Source: Rhodoligotrophos sp. CJ14
GTDB lineage: Bacteria; Pseudomonadota; Alphaproteobacteria; Rhizobiales; Im1
Length of the DNA stretch: 64,000 nt
Assembly (NCBI RefSeq): GCF_038811545.1
Contig: NZ_CP133319.1
Coordinates: 1,827,516 to 1,891,515 of the forward strand
Direction: 5' to 3'
Under the pieces are notes generated by a model that worked only from the letters and a program-made list of their open reading frames with translations, did not search any database and was not told where the DNA came from. This document shows positions 9,985-20,109 of the stretch, piece after piece. The translations under genes were made by a program, and so were the position numbers. Position 1 is the stretch's first letter. Every line of letters begins with the position of its first letter.

Positions 9985-10862
9985 GACGCAGCCTTCAGCC
10001 TCTGATCCGGACTGGGGCAAGCGAATGCCCGCCCATTCTTCAGGGAAGGGACGCGCCCGCGCGCTTGCGCCACCAGGTCGAGATCAAGCTCAGCGAGAAT
10101 AATGCCGGGTTCCGTGCCGCCCTCCGCCAGAACCTCTCCCCAAGGCGAGATGATCAGGCTGTGGCCGAAGGTCTCACGCTTACATTCATGGTGCCCGCCT
10201 TGCGCCGGTGCGATGATGAACACGCCGTTCTCGATGGCCCGCGCCCGCTGCAGCACATGCCAATGCGCTTGCCCGGTCTGCCGGGTGAATGCCGCCGGCA
10301 CCGAGATGACACTGGCCCCGCTTTCGGCCAGCGCGCGATAGAGAGCCGGGAAGCGCACGTCATAACACACTGTCATGCCAAGGCGGCACCACGGGAGGTC
10401 GGCCGCGACCGCCTGGTTCCCGGCAACGAAACTCGCGGACTCGCGATAGCTCTCGCCATTGGCCAGATCCACGTCGAACATATGGATTTTGTCGTAATAG
10501 GCGCTGATGGCGCCTTGCGGATTGATCAGAAAAGATCGATTGGCCGCCTTCTCCCCCTCTCGGATGGGAAGCGATCCGATCAGCAGCCAGATGCCCAAGT
10601 CTTTCGCCAGCGCGAGAAAGCGCCTCAGCGCGGGATCTTCATCCTGCGGCTTGATGGCGGCGAACAGATCTTGCCGGTTGTTTTCGAGGATCGAGGTCAT
10701 TTCCGGCGTTGCCACAAACTCGGCGCCAGCCATCGCCGCATCCGTGATCAACGATACGGCGGCCTCGATATTCGCATCGACCTTGCGGCCGGAACACATC
10801 TGAACGCAGGCCGCGGTGAACTTCAAAGACGGCGATCCGCTCATTCTTTCTTTCTCTGTCAT
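9981..10862 (-). CDS. Nit1/Nit2-type carbon-nitrogen hydrolase
   Basis: A nitrilase-superfamily amidase of 293 residues with the full catalytic triad visible: Glu in TPEMTS, Lys in YYDKIHMFDVD and Cys in VCYDVRFPALYR. The IHMFDVD and CYDVRFP context matches the Nit1/Nit2 branch, whose characterised members deaminate damaged glutathione or omega-amides such as alpha-ketoglutaramate. The exact substrate cannot be read here. The start overlaps the stop of grxC by four bases and the stop overlaps the DUF1178 start by four, so three genes form a tight operon. Pairing with glutaredoxin supports a glutathione-repair function. Confidence 0.9.
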   Translation of the reverse strand: MTEKERMSGSPSLKFTAACVQMCSGRKVDANIEAAVSLITDAAMAGAEFVATPEMTSILENNRQDLFAAIKPQDEDPALRRFLALAKDLGIWLLIGSLPIREGEKAANRSFLINPQGAISAYYDKIHMFDVDLANGESYRESASFVAGNQAVAADLPWCRLGMTVCYDVRFPALYRALAESGASVISVPAAFTRQTGQAHWHVLQRARAIENGVFIIAPAQGGHHECKRETFGHSLIISPWGEVLAEGGTEPGIILAELDLDLVAQARGRVPSLKNGRAFACPSPDQRLKAAS

Positions 10863-11116
10863 GCCTCCAGGAGAGCGTCCAGCTTACCTGCACGCTCAAG
10901 AGCATTCATATCATCGAAACCGCCCACATGGTGCTCGCCGATAAAGATCTGCGGCACTGTGCGCCGCCCGTTGGCCCGCTGCGTCATGGCCTCGCGCCGT
11001 TGCGCATCTCCCGAGACATCGATCTCCTCGAATGTAACGCCCTTGCGGTTAAGAAGGTTCTTTGCCGCCATACAATATGGGCAGGTGCTCGTGGTGTAGA
11101 TCGTGACCTTGGCCAT
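10859..11116 (-). CDS. grxC: Glutaredoxin 3
   Basis: An 85-residue dithiol glutaredoxin that reduces disulfides with glutathione in the cytoplasm. It has the CPYC active site (residues 11-14), the TVPQIFI cis-Pro segment and the GGFDDM glutathione-binding motif. It is the first gene of the grxC-nit-DUF1178 operon. comF lies 59 bases upstream on the same strand and may be co-transcribed. Confidence 0.95.
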   Translation of the reverse strand: MAKVTIYTTSTCPYCMAAKNLLNRKGVTFEEIDVSGDAQRREAMTQRANGRRTVPQIFIGEHHVGGFDDMNALERAGKLDALLEA

Positions 11117-11175
11117 GTCTTTGTGTCTTGGAAGTTGAAATGAAGGCTAAGCTGCGACGAGATCGTCACATTTCG

Positions 11176-11943
11176 TCATATATGGAGCTGTGCCGGGTCC
11201 AAGACAAGCGCGAACACGAGCACATCGGCCGCAGCGGCGCCCGCTTTGAGCAAAGTCTCGGCACAGGCATTGCTGGTCGCTCCCGTCGTCAGCACGTCAT
11301 CGACGAGCAGAATGCGCTTGCCGCTGATCTTTCCTCGCTGCCGCTCCGGGACCGCGAAGGCGTTGCGCACATTTCGCCGCCTCGCCCTCTCATCCAGCCA
11401 GACCTGCGAGGACGTGGCGCGAACCCGCTTCAGCATCTGCGGCGCGAAGGGCTTCCCGGCCATCCCGGCAATCTTCTGGGCGAGCACAGCGGATTGATTA
11501 TACCGTCGCGACCAAAGCCGTTTCCAATGCAAGGGCACAGGAACGATCAGATCCGCATCCGCCATCAGCTTGCCGCCGGCCCGCCCCATCATGCGCGCCA
11601 TGCAGTCGAGCGCATCATGTCGATCGCGATATTTCCCCGCATGCACAAGCTTGCGCGACATGTCGTCGAAAGCCACGGCACCCCGCGCCCTTGCAAATCT
11701 GGGGGGGCGCGCAATGGCGAGCGCACTCACCGCGCCCTCTCCCGGATCATAGGGAAAGGGGATGCCGAGACGATCACATAGGGGTTCATCCACGAAGGTG
11801 AGGCCATGCCAGCAGCTGGCGCAGAGGCTGCGTGGCTCGGCCGTGCGCGTGCCGCAGGCCAGGCATTGCGGCGGCAAGATGAGATCGACCGCCAGCCGTG
11901 CTGCGGTCTCGAACCCCTCGCTGATCCTTACCGATAAGGCCAT
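11176..11943 (-). CDS. comF: ComF family phosphoribosyltransferase-like protein
   Basis: This 255-residue protein has the ComF layout. An N-terminal zinc finger is formed by CxxC pairs (LPPQCLACG and LCASCWHG). A type I phosphoribosyltransferase domain follows, with the PRPP loop LLVDDVLTTGAT and the VPVPLHWKRLWSRRYNQS segment typical of the family. ComF homologues act in DNA uptake and transformation in naturally competent bacteria; in alphaproteobacteria the role is unproven. I chose ATG 11943 (MALSVRISEG), close to the zinc finger. The open frame extends 48 codons further, but this overlaps the divergent methyltransferase promoter. Confidence 0.9.
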   Translation of the reverse strand: MALSVRISEGFETAARLAVDLILPPQCLACGTRTAEPRSLCASCWHGLTFVDEPLCDRLGIPFPYDPGEGAVSALAIARPPRFARARGAVAFDDMSRKLVHAGKYRDRHDALDCMARMMGRAGGKLMADADLIVPVPLHWKRLWSRRYNQSAVLAQKIAGMAGKPFAPQMLKRVRATSSQVWLDERARRRNVRNAFAVPERQRGKISGKRILLVDDVLTTGATSNACAETLLKAGAAAADVLVFALVLDPAQLHI

Positions 11944-12085
11944 GGCTCCTCCCCCACCATTTCGCCCCACGGCGACGAGAGGCTGCAATCTCCAATTTGG
12001 CGCGCGCCCCCGTGCTTCACGAAATCCACAGGCCCCTGGCGCCAAGCCCCTAGCGGAATCGCATCCGCTTGCCATATTTGGCCGC

Positions 12086-12997
12086 ATGGCAGCGGATCAG
12101 ACTTCTCTTGAGGCCCTAGCGCCGGTCGTATTCGACCGGGAATTGGTGCGTGCCCGCAGGTCCCGCGCGATCGCGCGAGAAGCGCAAGAGAACCGCCCGG
12201 ATTTCCTCTCCGCTGCTGTGATTCCCGAGCTTGCCGATCGCCTGAGCCTGATCACCCGCACCTTCACCAGAAGCCTGGTGCTGGCGGCCGGCGCCCGCGC
12301 CTTTGCCAACAACCTCGGCATGGAAGAGCGGCTTGGACATCCGGTCACCGCCGAGATCACCAACACTGCGGCTGCGGACCTCATCTGCGACGAAGAAGCC
12401 CTACCCTTTGCGCCGGAAAGCCTGGACTGCATCGTCAGCGGTCTGACTTTGCACTGGGTGAATGATCTTCCGGGCACGCTGATCCAGATGCGCCGCGCCT
12501 TGCGTCCCGATGGCTTGCTGCTGGCAGCCCTGTTCGGCGGCGATACGCTGAGTGAGCTGCGCACTTCTCTTCTGCTCGCCGAAGCGGCCAGCCCCTCCGG
12601 CGCAGCCCCTCGGGTTTCGCCCTTTCTGGACGTCCGCGATGCAGGTGCGCTCTTGCAGCGCGCCGGCTTTGCACTTCCCGTGGTGGACACGGACCGGCTG
12701 ACCGTCCGCTATTCCCACCCCTTGGCCCTGATGCGAGATCTGCGGGCCATGGGCGCGACCAACGCGCTCCTCTCACGCAGCAGGCGTCCGCTGCGGCGCT
12801 CTGTGCTGATGGAGGCCTGCGAGGCCTATGCCGACCAATTTTCCGATGCCGACGGGCGTATAAGGGCGACCTTCCAGATCATCTACCTGACCGCCTGGGC
12901 GCCCCATGAAAGCCAGCAGAAACCATTGCGCCCGGGCAGCGCCAAGGCAAGGCTGGCCGATGCGCTGAAGACCACCGAGCACAAGCTGCGGAACTAG
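12086..12997 (+). CDS. NDUFAF5-like SAM-dependent methyltransferase
   Basis: A 303-residue class I methyltransferase. The N-terminus (VVFDRELVRARRSRAIAR), the degenerate SAM region with a LxCDEEALPFAPESLDC core, the SGLTLHWVNDLPGTL motif and the RPDGLLLAALFGGDTL segment match alphaproteobacterial homologues of human NDUFAF5. That protein hydroxylates an arginine of complex I subunit NDUFS7 during assembly. BioC is a more distant relative. I chose ATG 12086, where homology starts; the frame is open further upstream, but that part is antisense to comF. It is divergent from comF. Confidence 0.8.
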   Translation: MAADQTSLEALAPVVFDRELVRARRSRAIAREAQENRPDFLSAAVIPELADRLSLITRTFTRSLVLAAGARAFANNLGMEERLGHPVTAEITNTAAADLICDEEALPFAPESLDCIVSGLTLHWVNDLPGTLIQMRRALRPDGLLLAALFGGDTLSELRTSLLLAEAASPSGAAPRVSPFLDVRDAGALLQRAGFALPVVDTDRLTVRYSHPLALMRDLRAMGATNALLSRSRRPLRRSVLMEACEAYADQFSDADGRIRATFQIIYLTAWAPHESQQKPLRPGSAKARLADALKTTEHKLRN

Positions 12998-13041
12998 AAG
13001 GCGAGACCCGATTCGCGTGAAGAAATGCGGCTAAGCAGGAT

Positions 13042-13443
13042 TTAGAGCGCATCGCGCAGATGGGGGATGAGCGGCAGATCCGCGGGCGGCATTGGGTAAT
13101 CGCGCATCTGCAGCGGCTTCACCCAGGCAAGCTCCTGCCCTTCCCGCCCGGCAATCGTGCCAGACCACCGGCGGCAGACATAGAGTGGCATCAGCAAATG
13201 GAATGTCTCGTAAGCATGGCTGGCAAAGGTGAGCGGTGCGAGGCAGGCGGCCGCCACATCGAGGCCGAGCTCCTCCTTCAGCTCGCGGATCAGCGCAGCT
13301 TCAGGCGTCTCACCGGGTTCGACCTTCCCGCCGGGAAATTCCCACAGCCCGGCCATGGTCTTTCCCTCCGGGCGTTTGGCCAGGAGAACGCGGCCATCCG
13401 CGTCAACCAGCGCGCAGGCGGCCACCAGCACCATCTTCATCAC
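13042..13443 (-). CDS. mutT: MutT-type 8-oxo-dGTP diphosphatase
   Basis: A 133-residue Nudix hydrolase. The Nudix box (starting GGKVEPGETPEAAL and ending RELKEELG, about residues 38-60) is intact, with all catalytic glutamates. VLLAKRPEGKTMAGLWEFPG before the box is the MutT-type sequence, so sanitation of oxidised dGTP is the likely role. It lies 25 bases downstream of argJ on the same strand, and an argJ-mutT operon is common in Hyphomicrobiales. Confidence 0.9.
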   Translation of the reverse strand: MMKMVLVAACALVDADGRVLLAKRPEGKTMAGLWEFPGGKVEPGETPEAALIRELKEELGLDVAAACLAPLTFASHAYETFHLLMPLYVCRRWSGTIAGREGQELAWVKPLQMRDYPMPPADLPLIPHLRDAL

Positions 13444-13468
13444 ATTACCCTATGGGGCTTGGCAGCCC

Positions 13469-14710
13469 TCAACTGCGGTAATCCGCGTTGATATCGATAT
13501 ATCCGTGGGTCAGATCGCAGGTCCAAACCTGGGCCTTCCCTTGCCCCACGCCCACATCCACCGCGATGTCGATCTCGCGCCCCTTCATATGCGGCACGAT
13601 CTCCTCCTCCCGATAGGATGGGTCCCGCATTCCTTGAGCCGCCACCAGCACGCCGCCGATCTCGATCCTGAGATCATCCCGCGAGGCGCCCTCTCCTGAC
13701 TTACCCACCGCCATGACGATGCGGCCCCAATTGGCGTCCTCGCCGGCGATCGCGGTTTTCACCAGCGGTGAGTTGGCTATCGCAAGGCCGATGCGACGTG
13801 CGGCCGGGTCTGATTCGGCGCCGGTGACCGTAATGCTGATGAGCTTCTGCGCCCCTTCGCCATCCCGGACCACCAAGAGCGCCAATTCACGGCAGACCTG
13901 ATCGAGCGCGCGGCGGAAATCCGCGAGGCTGGCATCACCCGCACTGGCCGGAGCGATATTGCCGGCCTGTCCTGTGGCGAACAGCAGCACGGTGTCGCTG
14001 GTCGAGGTGTCGCTGTCGACGGTGATAGAGTTGAAGCTCTTGTCCACACTGGCGGAGAGCAGCGCTTGCAACACCGGTTGCGGCAGCTTTGCATCCGTGA
14101 AGATGAAACCGAGCATGGTGGCCATGTCAGGCGCGATCATGCCGGATCCCTTGACGATGCCATTGATGGTGACCTGGACCCCACTGAGGTCGGCCGTCGC
14201 GGTCGCAGCCTTGGGGAAGGTATCCGTGGTCATGATCGCCCGCGCCGCCTCGCTCCAGAGATCTGCGCGGGCCTTGCCGGCGAGCCCCTCGGAGAGGGCT
14301 TTCTCGATCGGGTCCGTCGGCAGCGGCTCACCGATGACACCGGTTGAGGCGAGATAGACCGCATCCGTAGGGCAGCCAACCGCCCGCCCGACCGCTTCCG
14401 CACTCACCCGGACGGCCTCTTCGCCGAGCTTTCCCGTGAAGGCATTGGCATTCCCCGAATTGACGAGAAGCGCGCGGGCGCGGCCATGGGCGAGCTGCGC
14501 ACGACACCAGTCGACCGGTGCGGATGCGGTCTTCGATCGCGTCAGCACTCCCGCCGCCACCGTGCCCTCATCCATGATCGCGAGCATGAGATCCGTCCGG
14601 CCGCGATACCGGATGCCGGCCGCAGCGGTTGCGAACCGAACACCGCGGATCGGCGGCAGTTCAGGAAAATGTGCGGGAGCGAGGGGCGAGACGGGAAGTG
14701 TGCCGGCCAT
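13469..14710 (-). CDS. argJ: Bifunctional glutamate N-acetyltransferase / amino-acid acetyltransferase
   Basis: ArgJ transfers acetyl from N-acetylornithine to glutamate, recycling acetyl in arginine biosynthesis. The 413 residues include [23 protein letters not shown] and the self-cleavage site [16 protein letters not shown]. There the Thr of MATM becomes the N-terminal nucleophile of the beta chain after autoproteolysis. I chose ATG 14710 ([10 protein letters not shown]); two codons upstream a TTG is also possible. It is the last gene of a ppi-argJ-mutT series on the minus strand, 97 bases after the parvulin. Confidence 0.95.
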   Translation of the reverse strand: MAGTLPVSPLAPAHFPELPPIRGVRFATAAAGIRYRGRTDLMLAIMDEGTVAAGVLTRSKTASAPVDWCRAQLAHGRARALLVNSGNANAFTGKLGEEAVRVSAEAVGRAVGCPTDAVYLASTGVIGEPLPTDPIEKALSEGLAGKARADLWSEAARAIMTTDTFPKAATATADLSGVQVTINGIVKGSGMIAPDMATMLGFIFTDAKLPQPVLQALLSASVDKSFNSITVDSDTSTSDTVLLFATGQAGNIAPASAGDASLADFRRALDQVCRELALLVVRDGEGAQKLISITVTGAESDPAARRIGLAIANSPLVKTAIAGEDANWGRIVMAVGKSGEGASRDDLRIEIGGVLVAAQGMRDPSYREEEIVPHMKGREIDIAVDVGVGQGKAQVWTCDLTHGYIDINADYRS

Positions 14711-14807
14711 GATCAAGTCTCGACAGAGAGGTCATTGAGCAAAGAAACGGCGGCGTGCTGATTAGGCATGCCGCCGCGCAACATCATAACGCTGCTGGTC
14801 CGGCCGT

Positions 14808-15722
14808 CTACTGTCCTTGTGCCGGGCTGCTGCCGGTCTGTGCGGGAACCTGGCCAGGCTGCTGGCCATTGCGCATCTGTTCCATCTGTGCCTGCAGACG
14901 CTGCAGATCCGGGTCGACCATCTCCACATCTGCGCCCTTGCGCAGTTCGGCAACCCTCTCCTGCACCTTCTGGCGGAGCACGACCATGGTCAGGCCGCCC
15001 TTGACCTTCTCGAAAGGCTGCGCGCCGCCGACCTTACGCTCCAGCACCTTGATCACGTGCCAGCCATATTCGGTCTTGATCGGCTCTGAGATCTGTCCCG
15101 GCTGCAGTGAGAACGCGACCTTAGAGAATTCAGGCACCATCTCATCGGCGCTGAAGAAGCCGAGATCGCCGCCAACTTGCGCCGAGCCATCCTTGCTCAC
15201 CTGCTTGGCGATGTCCTCGAACTTCGCACCGCCTTTGATCTTTGCCAAAGCGTCCTGCGCCTGCTCCTCGGTGTCGACCAGAATGTGCTGAGCATGCACC
15301 CGCTCGGCGCTGTTCACCTTCGCCGCCTGCTCGTCATAAAGCTTGCGAACGTCCTCTTCCTTGACCGTAGGCTGGATCTTCTCGTGGAAATAGGCATCGC
15401 GAAGCGCCTTGGCCTGATAGAATGCCAGACGGCGTTTATATTCGCCCGTATCCGCGATCGCTTCCTTGACCGCTTCCTGCGCCATCAGATGGCGCTCGAC
15501 GAGATACTCCACCACGAAGGCATACCGAAGCTGCGGCGGCACTTCGGCAAGCTGCGGCAGGTCATCTGCTGCGAGCTTTACCTCGGAAGCCTTGATCTCG
15601 TATCCGTTTACCTTGGCAACGACCGGATCTTCAGCCGGCGCCTGCTGTGCCCGCGCAATGGGTGTCACCGCCAAGGCGACTGCGACGGCTGCGGCGATGC
15701 ACAGTCCGCTTTTGACTCTCAT
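14808..15722 (-). CDS. Periplasmic parvulin-type peptidyl-prolyl isomerase
   Basis: A 304-residue PpiC/SurA-like foldase. It has an N-terminal signal peptide (MRVKSGLCIAAAVAVALAV, cleaved near ARAQQ) and a helical SurA-N-like region (DPVVAKVNGYEIKASEV). The parvulin domain spans about 140-235 (VHAQHILVDTEEQA, VGGDLGFFSADEMVPEF, PIKTEYGWHVIKVLE). The tail is Gln/Pro-rich. It should help outer-membrane protein folding in the periplasm. I chose ATG 15722 because the signal peptide begins there. It lies upstream of argJ and is divergent from secA. Confidence 0.9.
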   Translation of the reverse strand: MRVKSGLCIAAAVAVALAVTPIARAQQAPAEDPVVAKVNGYEIKASEVKLAADDLPQLAEVPPQLRYAFVVEYLVERHLMAQEAVKEAIADTGEYKRRLAFYQAKALRDAYFHEKIQPTVKEEDVRKLYDEQAAKVNSAERVHAQHILVDTEEQAQDALAKIKGGAKFEDIAKQVSKDGSAQVGGDLGFFSADEMVPEFSKVAFSLQPGQISEPIKTEYGWHVIKVLERKVGGAQPFEKVKGGLTMVVLRQKVQERVAELRKGADVEMVDPDLQRLQAQMEQMRNGQQPGQVPAQTGSSPAQGQ

Positions 15723-16150
15723 GATGTCTCCCAGTTTCTTGCCGCCACGCCTATGCGCGCGTCTCAGCTTCGTCTCTTGATCCCACATTTCGGCGACATT
15801 GTGCCGACGGACATCTGCCGACGTTGTTGTTATTAGATCCGCCTGATCGGGGGCACAATGGCGGGAAACCTGCTCTCTGACAAGCGGGGAACATCAACTG
15901 TCTCTTAAGTCGCACAATCGGTGGATTGCTGCGGACGATTGAACGGCTAGGCAAAGCCGCCTATCTGAGGGCCGGTTCACGAGCACCCGATGCTCCTGCG
16001 CCGATCACGTTTTTACGAGTGTGGGTGCGGCGGGATCGAACGCGACCACATCGCAAATTGCGTTCGCTTCCTCGCTCGATTAGAAGACGCGGGAAATACA
16101 TTGCCAGACCATGGCAGTGCCGAAGCGATTGCCCTAAAGGACTTTGCCTC
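15723..16150. other. Divergent intergenic region between parvulin gene and secA
   Basis: No gene is recognised in these 428 bases. The secA frame is open back to 15926, but that part lacks family similarity. A weak promoter candidate for secA is TTGAAC at 15937-15942 with CTATCT 16 bases further on; the match is moderate. No SecM-like arrest peptide was recognised. Confidence 0.4.
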
Positions 16151-18883
16151 ATGGTTTCCTTCTCAGCGCTGGCTGCAAAGATCTTTGGCCGCTCGGACGC
16201 TCGACGCCTGAAGCGCTATTACGACAAGGTCGCAGCGATCAACGCGCTCGAGCCCGAGATGGAGAAGCTCAGCGACGAGGAGCTTCGTGCTCAGACCGCC
16301 AAGTTCAAGGAGCAGCTTGCGGCCGGCAAGACCCTCGATGACCTGCTCGTTCCAGCCTTCGCCACCGTTCGCGAGGCGGCCAAGCGCGTGCTCGGCCAGC
16401 GCCATTTCGATGTGCAGCTCATTGGCGGGATGGTGCAGCATGAGGGCAAGATTTCCGAGATGCGCACCGGCGAAGGCAAGACGCTGGTCTCAACCGCGCC
16501 GGGCTATCTCAATGCTCTGACGGGCAAGGGCGTCCATGTGGTGACGGTCAATGATTACCTGGCCCAGCGCGACGCCGAGTGGATGGGGCGGATCTACCGC
16601 TTCCTGGGCCTGAGCGTCGGTTGCATCGTTCATGGGCTCGATGATCAGGAGCGGCGGGAGGCCTATGCCTGCGACATCACCTATGGCACCAACAACGAGC
16701 TCGGCTTCGACTATCTCCGCGACAACATGAAATTCGACCTGCAGGACATGGTCCAGCGTGGACACGAATTTGCCATCGTGGACGAGGTCGATTCCATCCT
16801 GATCGATGAGGCGCGCACGCCACTCATCATTTCCGGCCCGCTTGAGGACAAGTCAGAGCTCTACCTCACCATCGACGAGTTTATCCCCCGGCTTGCTCCG
16901 GAGCACTACGAGGTCGACGAGAAGCAGCGCACGGTCAACCTGACCGAGGAAGGCAATCAGCTGCTCGAGACCTTGCTTCAGCAGGCCAACTTGCTCGAAG
17001 GCGAGTCGCTCTACGATGTGGAGAACGTGTCCGTCGTCCACCACATCAACCAGGCGCTGAAGGCCCATAAGCTGTTCCAGCGCGACCGCGACTATATCGT
17101 CAAGGACGGCCAGGTCATCATCATCGACGAGTTCACCGGCCGCATGATGCCGGGCCGTCGCTATTCCGATGGCCTGCACCAAGCGCTCGAAGCCAAGGAG
17201 CGGGTGCAGATCCAGCCGGAGAATCAGACCCTCGCCTCCATCACCTTCCAGAACTACTTCCGCCTCTACAAGAAGCTCGCCGGCATGACCGGCACGGCCA
17301 TGACGGAGGCCAATGAGTTTCTGGATATCTACAAGCTCGAGGTGGTCGAAATTCCGACCAACCGGCCGATCCAGCGCGTGGATGAAGATGACGAGGTCTA
17401 CCGTACGGCGCGCGAGAAATATCAGGCAATCATCGAGCTCATCAGGGATTGCCGCAAGCGCGGCCAGCCGATTCTGGTCGGCACCGCCTCCATCGAGAAA
17501 TCCGAGCTCCTCTCGGCGATGCTGCGCGAGAACAAGATTTCGCACAACGTGCTGAATGCCCGCTATCACGAGCAGGAGGCCCAGATCATCGCCCAGGCCG
17601 GTGTGCCCGGTGCGGTGACCATCGCCACCAACATGGCCGGCCGCGGCACCGACATTCAGCTCGGCGGCAATGCCGATATGCGCATCGCAACCGAGCTTGC
17701 CGATATCACCGACGAGGAGGAATACCGGCGGCGCGCAGATGCGATCCGCGCCGAGGTCGAGGAGCGCAAGGCTCAAGCACTCGCAGCCGGCGGCCTGTTC
17801 GTGGTCGGCACCGAGCGCCATGAAAGCCGGCGCATTGACAATCAGCTGCGCGGCCGCTCCGGCCGTCAGGGTGACCCCGGCCGGTCCCGCTTCTATCTCT
17901 CGCTCGAAGACGACCTCATGCGCATCTTCGGTTCGGACCGCATGGACACCATGCTCCAGCGCCTCGGCATCAAGGAAGGCGAAGCGATCGTCCACCCCTG
18001 GATCAACAAGGCTTTGGAGAAGGCGCAGCAGAAGGTCGAAGCCCGCAACTTCGATGCGCGCAAGAACGTCCTCAAGTTCGACGACGTAATGAACGATCAG
18101 CGCAAGGTGATTTTTGAGCAGCGCATCGAAATCATGCGCGGCGAGGAGATCTCGGAGACGATCGATGACATGCGTCAGCAGGTCGTTCAGGACCTCGTGA
18201 CCGATCACATTCCCGAAAAGGCTTATGCTGAGCAGTGGGATGCTGCCGGTCTCCATGAGAAGGTCTTGGAGATCCTGAATTTTGATCTGCCGATCGAGGA
18301 GTGGGCGCGCGAAGAAGGCATTGCGGATGAGGAGATCCGCGAGCGCATTCTGAACGAGGTCAACAGCGCCTATGAGGCAAAGCGGCAGCGCTTCACGCCC
18401 GAGATCATGGCGCAGATCGAGAAAGCGGTTCTCCTGCAGACCGTTGATCATCTCTGGCGCGAGCATCTGGTGACGCTTGAGCACCTTCGCCAGGCGGTGG
18501 GTCTGCGCGGCTATGCCCAGCGCGATCCGCTGAATGAGTACAAGACGGAAAGCTTCACGCTGTTTGAAAGCATGCTGTCCAAACTGCGCGAGGCCGTCAC
18601 GGCGCAGATGATGCGGGTCGAAATTGTGCAGGATGCCCAGCAGGACCTGCTGCATCATGATGCTCTGCCCCCGATGGAGGCGCATCATGCAGACCCCTTC
18701 ACCGGCGAGGATGAACTGGCGCTCGCCATCGCGAACTCCGCCGGCCGGCAAGGCCAATTTGGAGCCAGCGCTCCGGCCGTTGATCCGTCCAATCCCGCAA
18801 CATGGGGCAAGGTGCAGCGCAACGCGCCCTGTCCCTGTGGCTCAGGGCGTAAATACAAGCATTGCCACGGAGCCGTGCGTTAG
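16151..18883 (+). CDS. secA: Preprotein translocase ATPase
   Basis: SecA is the ATP-driven motor that pushes unfolded preproteins through SecYEG. The 910-residue length is typical. Domains in order: NBD1 with Walker [10 protein letters not shown] (about 100-110) and [14 protein letters not shown], the preprotein cross-linking domain, NBD2 ([20 protein letters not shown]), the helical scaffold and wing domains, and the C-terminal zinc SEC-C motif [14 protein letters not shown] that binds SecB. I chose ATG 16151 ([10 protein letters not shown]) as the family start. It appears monocistronic. Confidence 0.97.
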   Translation: MVSFSALAAKIFGRSDARRLKRYYDKVAAINALEPEMEKLSDEELRAQTAKFKEQLAAGKTLDDLLVPAFATVREAAKRVLGQRHFDVQLIGGMVQHEGKISEMRTGEGKTLVSTAPGYLNALTGKGVHVVTVNDYLAQRDAEWMGRIYRFLGLSVGCIVHGLDDQERREAYACDITYGTNNELGFDYLRDNMKFDLQDMVQRGHEFAIVDEVDSILIDEARTPLIISGPLEDKSELYLTIDEFIPRLAPEHYEVDEKQRTVNLTEEGNQLLETLLQQANLLEGESLYDVENVSVVHHINQALKAHKLFQRDRDYIVKDGQVIIIDEFTGRMMPGRRYSDGLHQALEAKERVQIQPENQTLASITFQNYFRLYKKLAGMTGTAMTEANEFLDIYKLEVVEIPTNRPIQRVDEDDEVYRTAREKYQAIIELIRDCRKRGQPILVGTASIEKSELLSAMLRENKISHNVLNARYHEQEAQIIAQAGVPGAVTIATNMAGRGTDIQLGGNADMRIATELADITDEEEYRRRADAIRAEVEERKAQALAAGGLFVVGTERHESRRIDNQLRGRSGRQGDPGRSRFYLSLEDDLMRIFGSDRMDTMLQRLGIKEGEAIVHPWINKALEKAQQKVEARNFDARKNVLKFDDVMNDQRKVIFEQRIEIMRGEEISETIDDMRQQVVQDLVTDHIPEKAYAEQWDAAGLHEKVLEILNFDLPIEEWAREEGIADEEIRERILNEVNSAYEAKRQRFTPEIMAQIEKAVLLQTVDHLWREHLVTLEHLRQAVGLRGYAQRDPLNEYKTESFTLFESMLSKLREAVTAQMMRVEIVQDAQQDLLHHDALPPMEAHHADPFTGEDELALAIANSAGRQGQFGASAPAVDPSNPATWGKVQRNAPCPCGSGRKYKHCHGAVR

Positions 18884-19069
18884 AAGCCGCATCTACGCAC
18901 AGCGCGCTTGCATCTCCTGTACGAACAGTACGCGACCGCCCGCCACAGCAATATGATCGGTTACCGAGCGATCGTACGGCGCAAATGGCGCAGAATCCAG
19001 GCAAAGCTCCTGACGAAATGACATGAGGCCGTGCGCGTACGGAGAGTAGCGCACACGCCTCGGTGTTGA

Positions 19070-19849
19070 TCACCACCCCTGGATCAGGCGCGGCGCATCA
19101 GGGCTGGCGCTTGCGGCGCTCACCCGGAATACCTCCGGGACCGACATATTGTCGTTGAAGAAGACATATTTCTTGTCCTGGACCCCGACCACAGGCGGGC
19201 GCCGATATTTCTCAAAGAAGTCATAGCCTTCCTTGAGATTGGCCCAGAATTTGTACCACTTGTGGTCTTTCCGGAAGGCCATGTTCTCGTCGGTCATGCG
19301 GAAGGGGAACGCGGCGATCGGAAATTCTCTCTGCCCCGCTATGAACGCTTCGCGCGCCAACGCGAAAATTTCCTCGACCGCTTCATCCGTCATCGCATAG
19401 CAGCCCGCCGACCGGCATCCGCCATGCACCATCAGTGCAGAGCCGGTACGCTCGTTCGCTTTGTCGAAAGCATTGGGATAGCCGATGTTGAACGACAGGT
19501 GATACGCACTTTTCGGGTTCATCTGCGCTGGCGTGACCACATAGAAACCCTCCGGCGCCTGCCGGTCGCCCTCCTTCTGCTTGGGCCCGAGATCGCCGGA
19601 CCAGTTGCAGACATTGTAGCTCTTCACCAGCGTATAGGTTCCGGAGGCATTGGCCATCCAGACCTCGAACTCCGATTCCTGCTTGAAGATCCGCACGTAG
19701 AGCGGCGCGCCTACGGCGACGCCCTTGCCAGCCAACAGCGCCTTCATCTCCTTTGAAAGCGGCTTTAGCGCCTTATCTGGCTCAGTACTCATTTTGCAGC
19801 CGACGAGCAGCAGCCCGAGGCATGCGGCTAGAAACAACCTGAAGACCAT
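19070..19849 (-). CDS. YafK-like L,D-transpeptidase-fold lipoprotein
   Basis: A 259-residue putative lipoprotein. A short hydrophobic signal ends in the lipobox LLVGC (Cys about residue 18). The YkuD/L,D-transpeptidase catalytic segment follows, with VHGGCRSAGCYAM carrying the active His and Cys. Overall similarity is to E. coli YafK (DpaA), which cuts the bond between murein and Braun lipoprotein, so a hydrolytic cell-wall role is as likely as cross-linking. A GTG four codons upstream is an alternative start. It is isolated: convergent with secA and upstream of accA on the same strand with a 208-base gap. Confidence 0.85.
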   Translation of the reverse strand: MVFRLFLAACLGLLLVGCKMSTEPDKALKPLSKEMKALLAGKGVAVGAPLYVRIFKQESEFEVWMANASGTYTLVKSYNVCNWSGDLGPKQKEGDRQAPEGFYVVTPAQMNPKSAYHLSFNIGYPNAFDKANERTGSALMVHGGCRSAGCYAMTDEAVEEIFALAREAFIAGQREFPIAAFPFRMTDENMAFRKDHKWYKFWANLKEGYDFFEKYRRPPVVGVQDKKYVFFNDNMSVPEVFRVSAASASPDAPRLIQGW

Positions 19850-20109
19850 ATGGAACGTCACGGCCTAGATGATGAACCCTCTTCCCCCGCAAGGGCGAGC
19901 CTGCACGAAACCCGTTGTCAAAGCCTTAACCATGTCGATAAGGCCTGGCAATAACCACGAACAACGCCTTTCGGTAGCATTCCCCCTCGATCGACGTGGG
20001 TCAGCCGAGCACGTTTAAGCCCGGCCTGATCGAGCAATGCTTATCGCTTTCCCGAGCAGACGGGAATCAAAATCCTGAGATCGTCGCGTCAACTAGCCTT
20101 GCGGGCTGA

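Noticed and set aside
15893-15921. CTGTCT-N-TTAAGTCG, similar to a sequence at 1640-1655
   Set aside because: Fourteen of fifteen matching bases between two places is within chance expectation for a 64 kb window, and no third copy was seen.
16853-18757. 634-codon minus-strand open frame
   Set aside because: It is antisense to secA, whose motifs are intact. High GC content produces such open frames.
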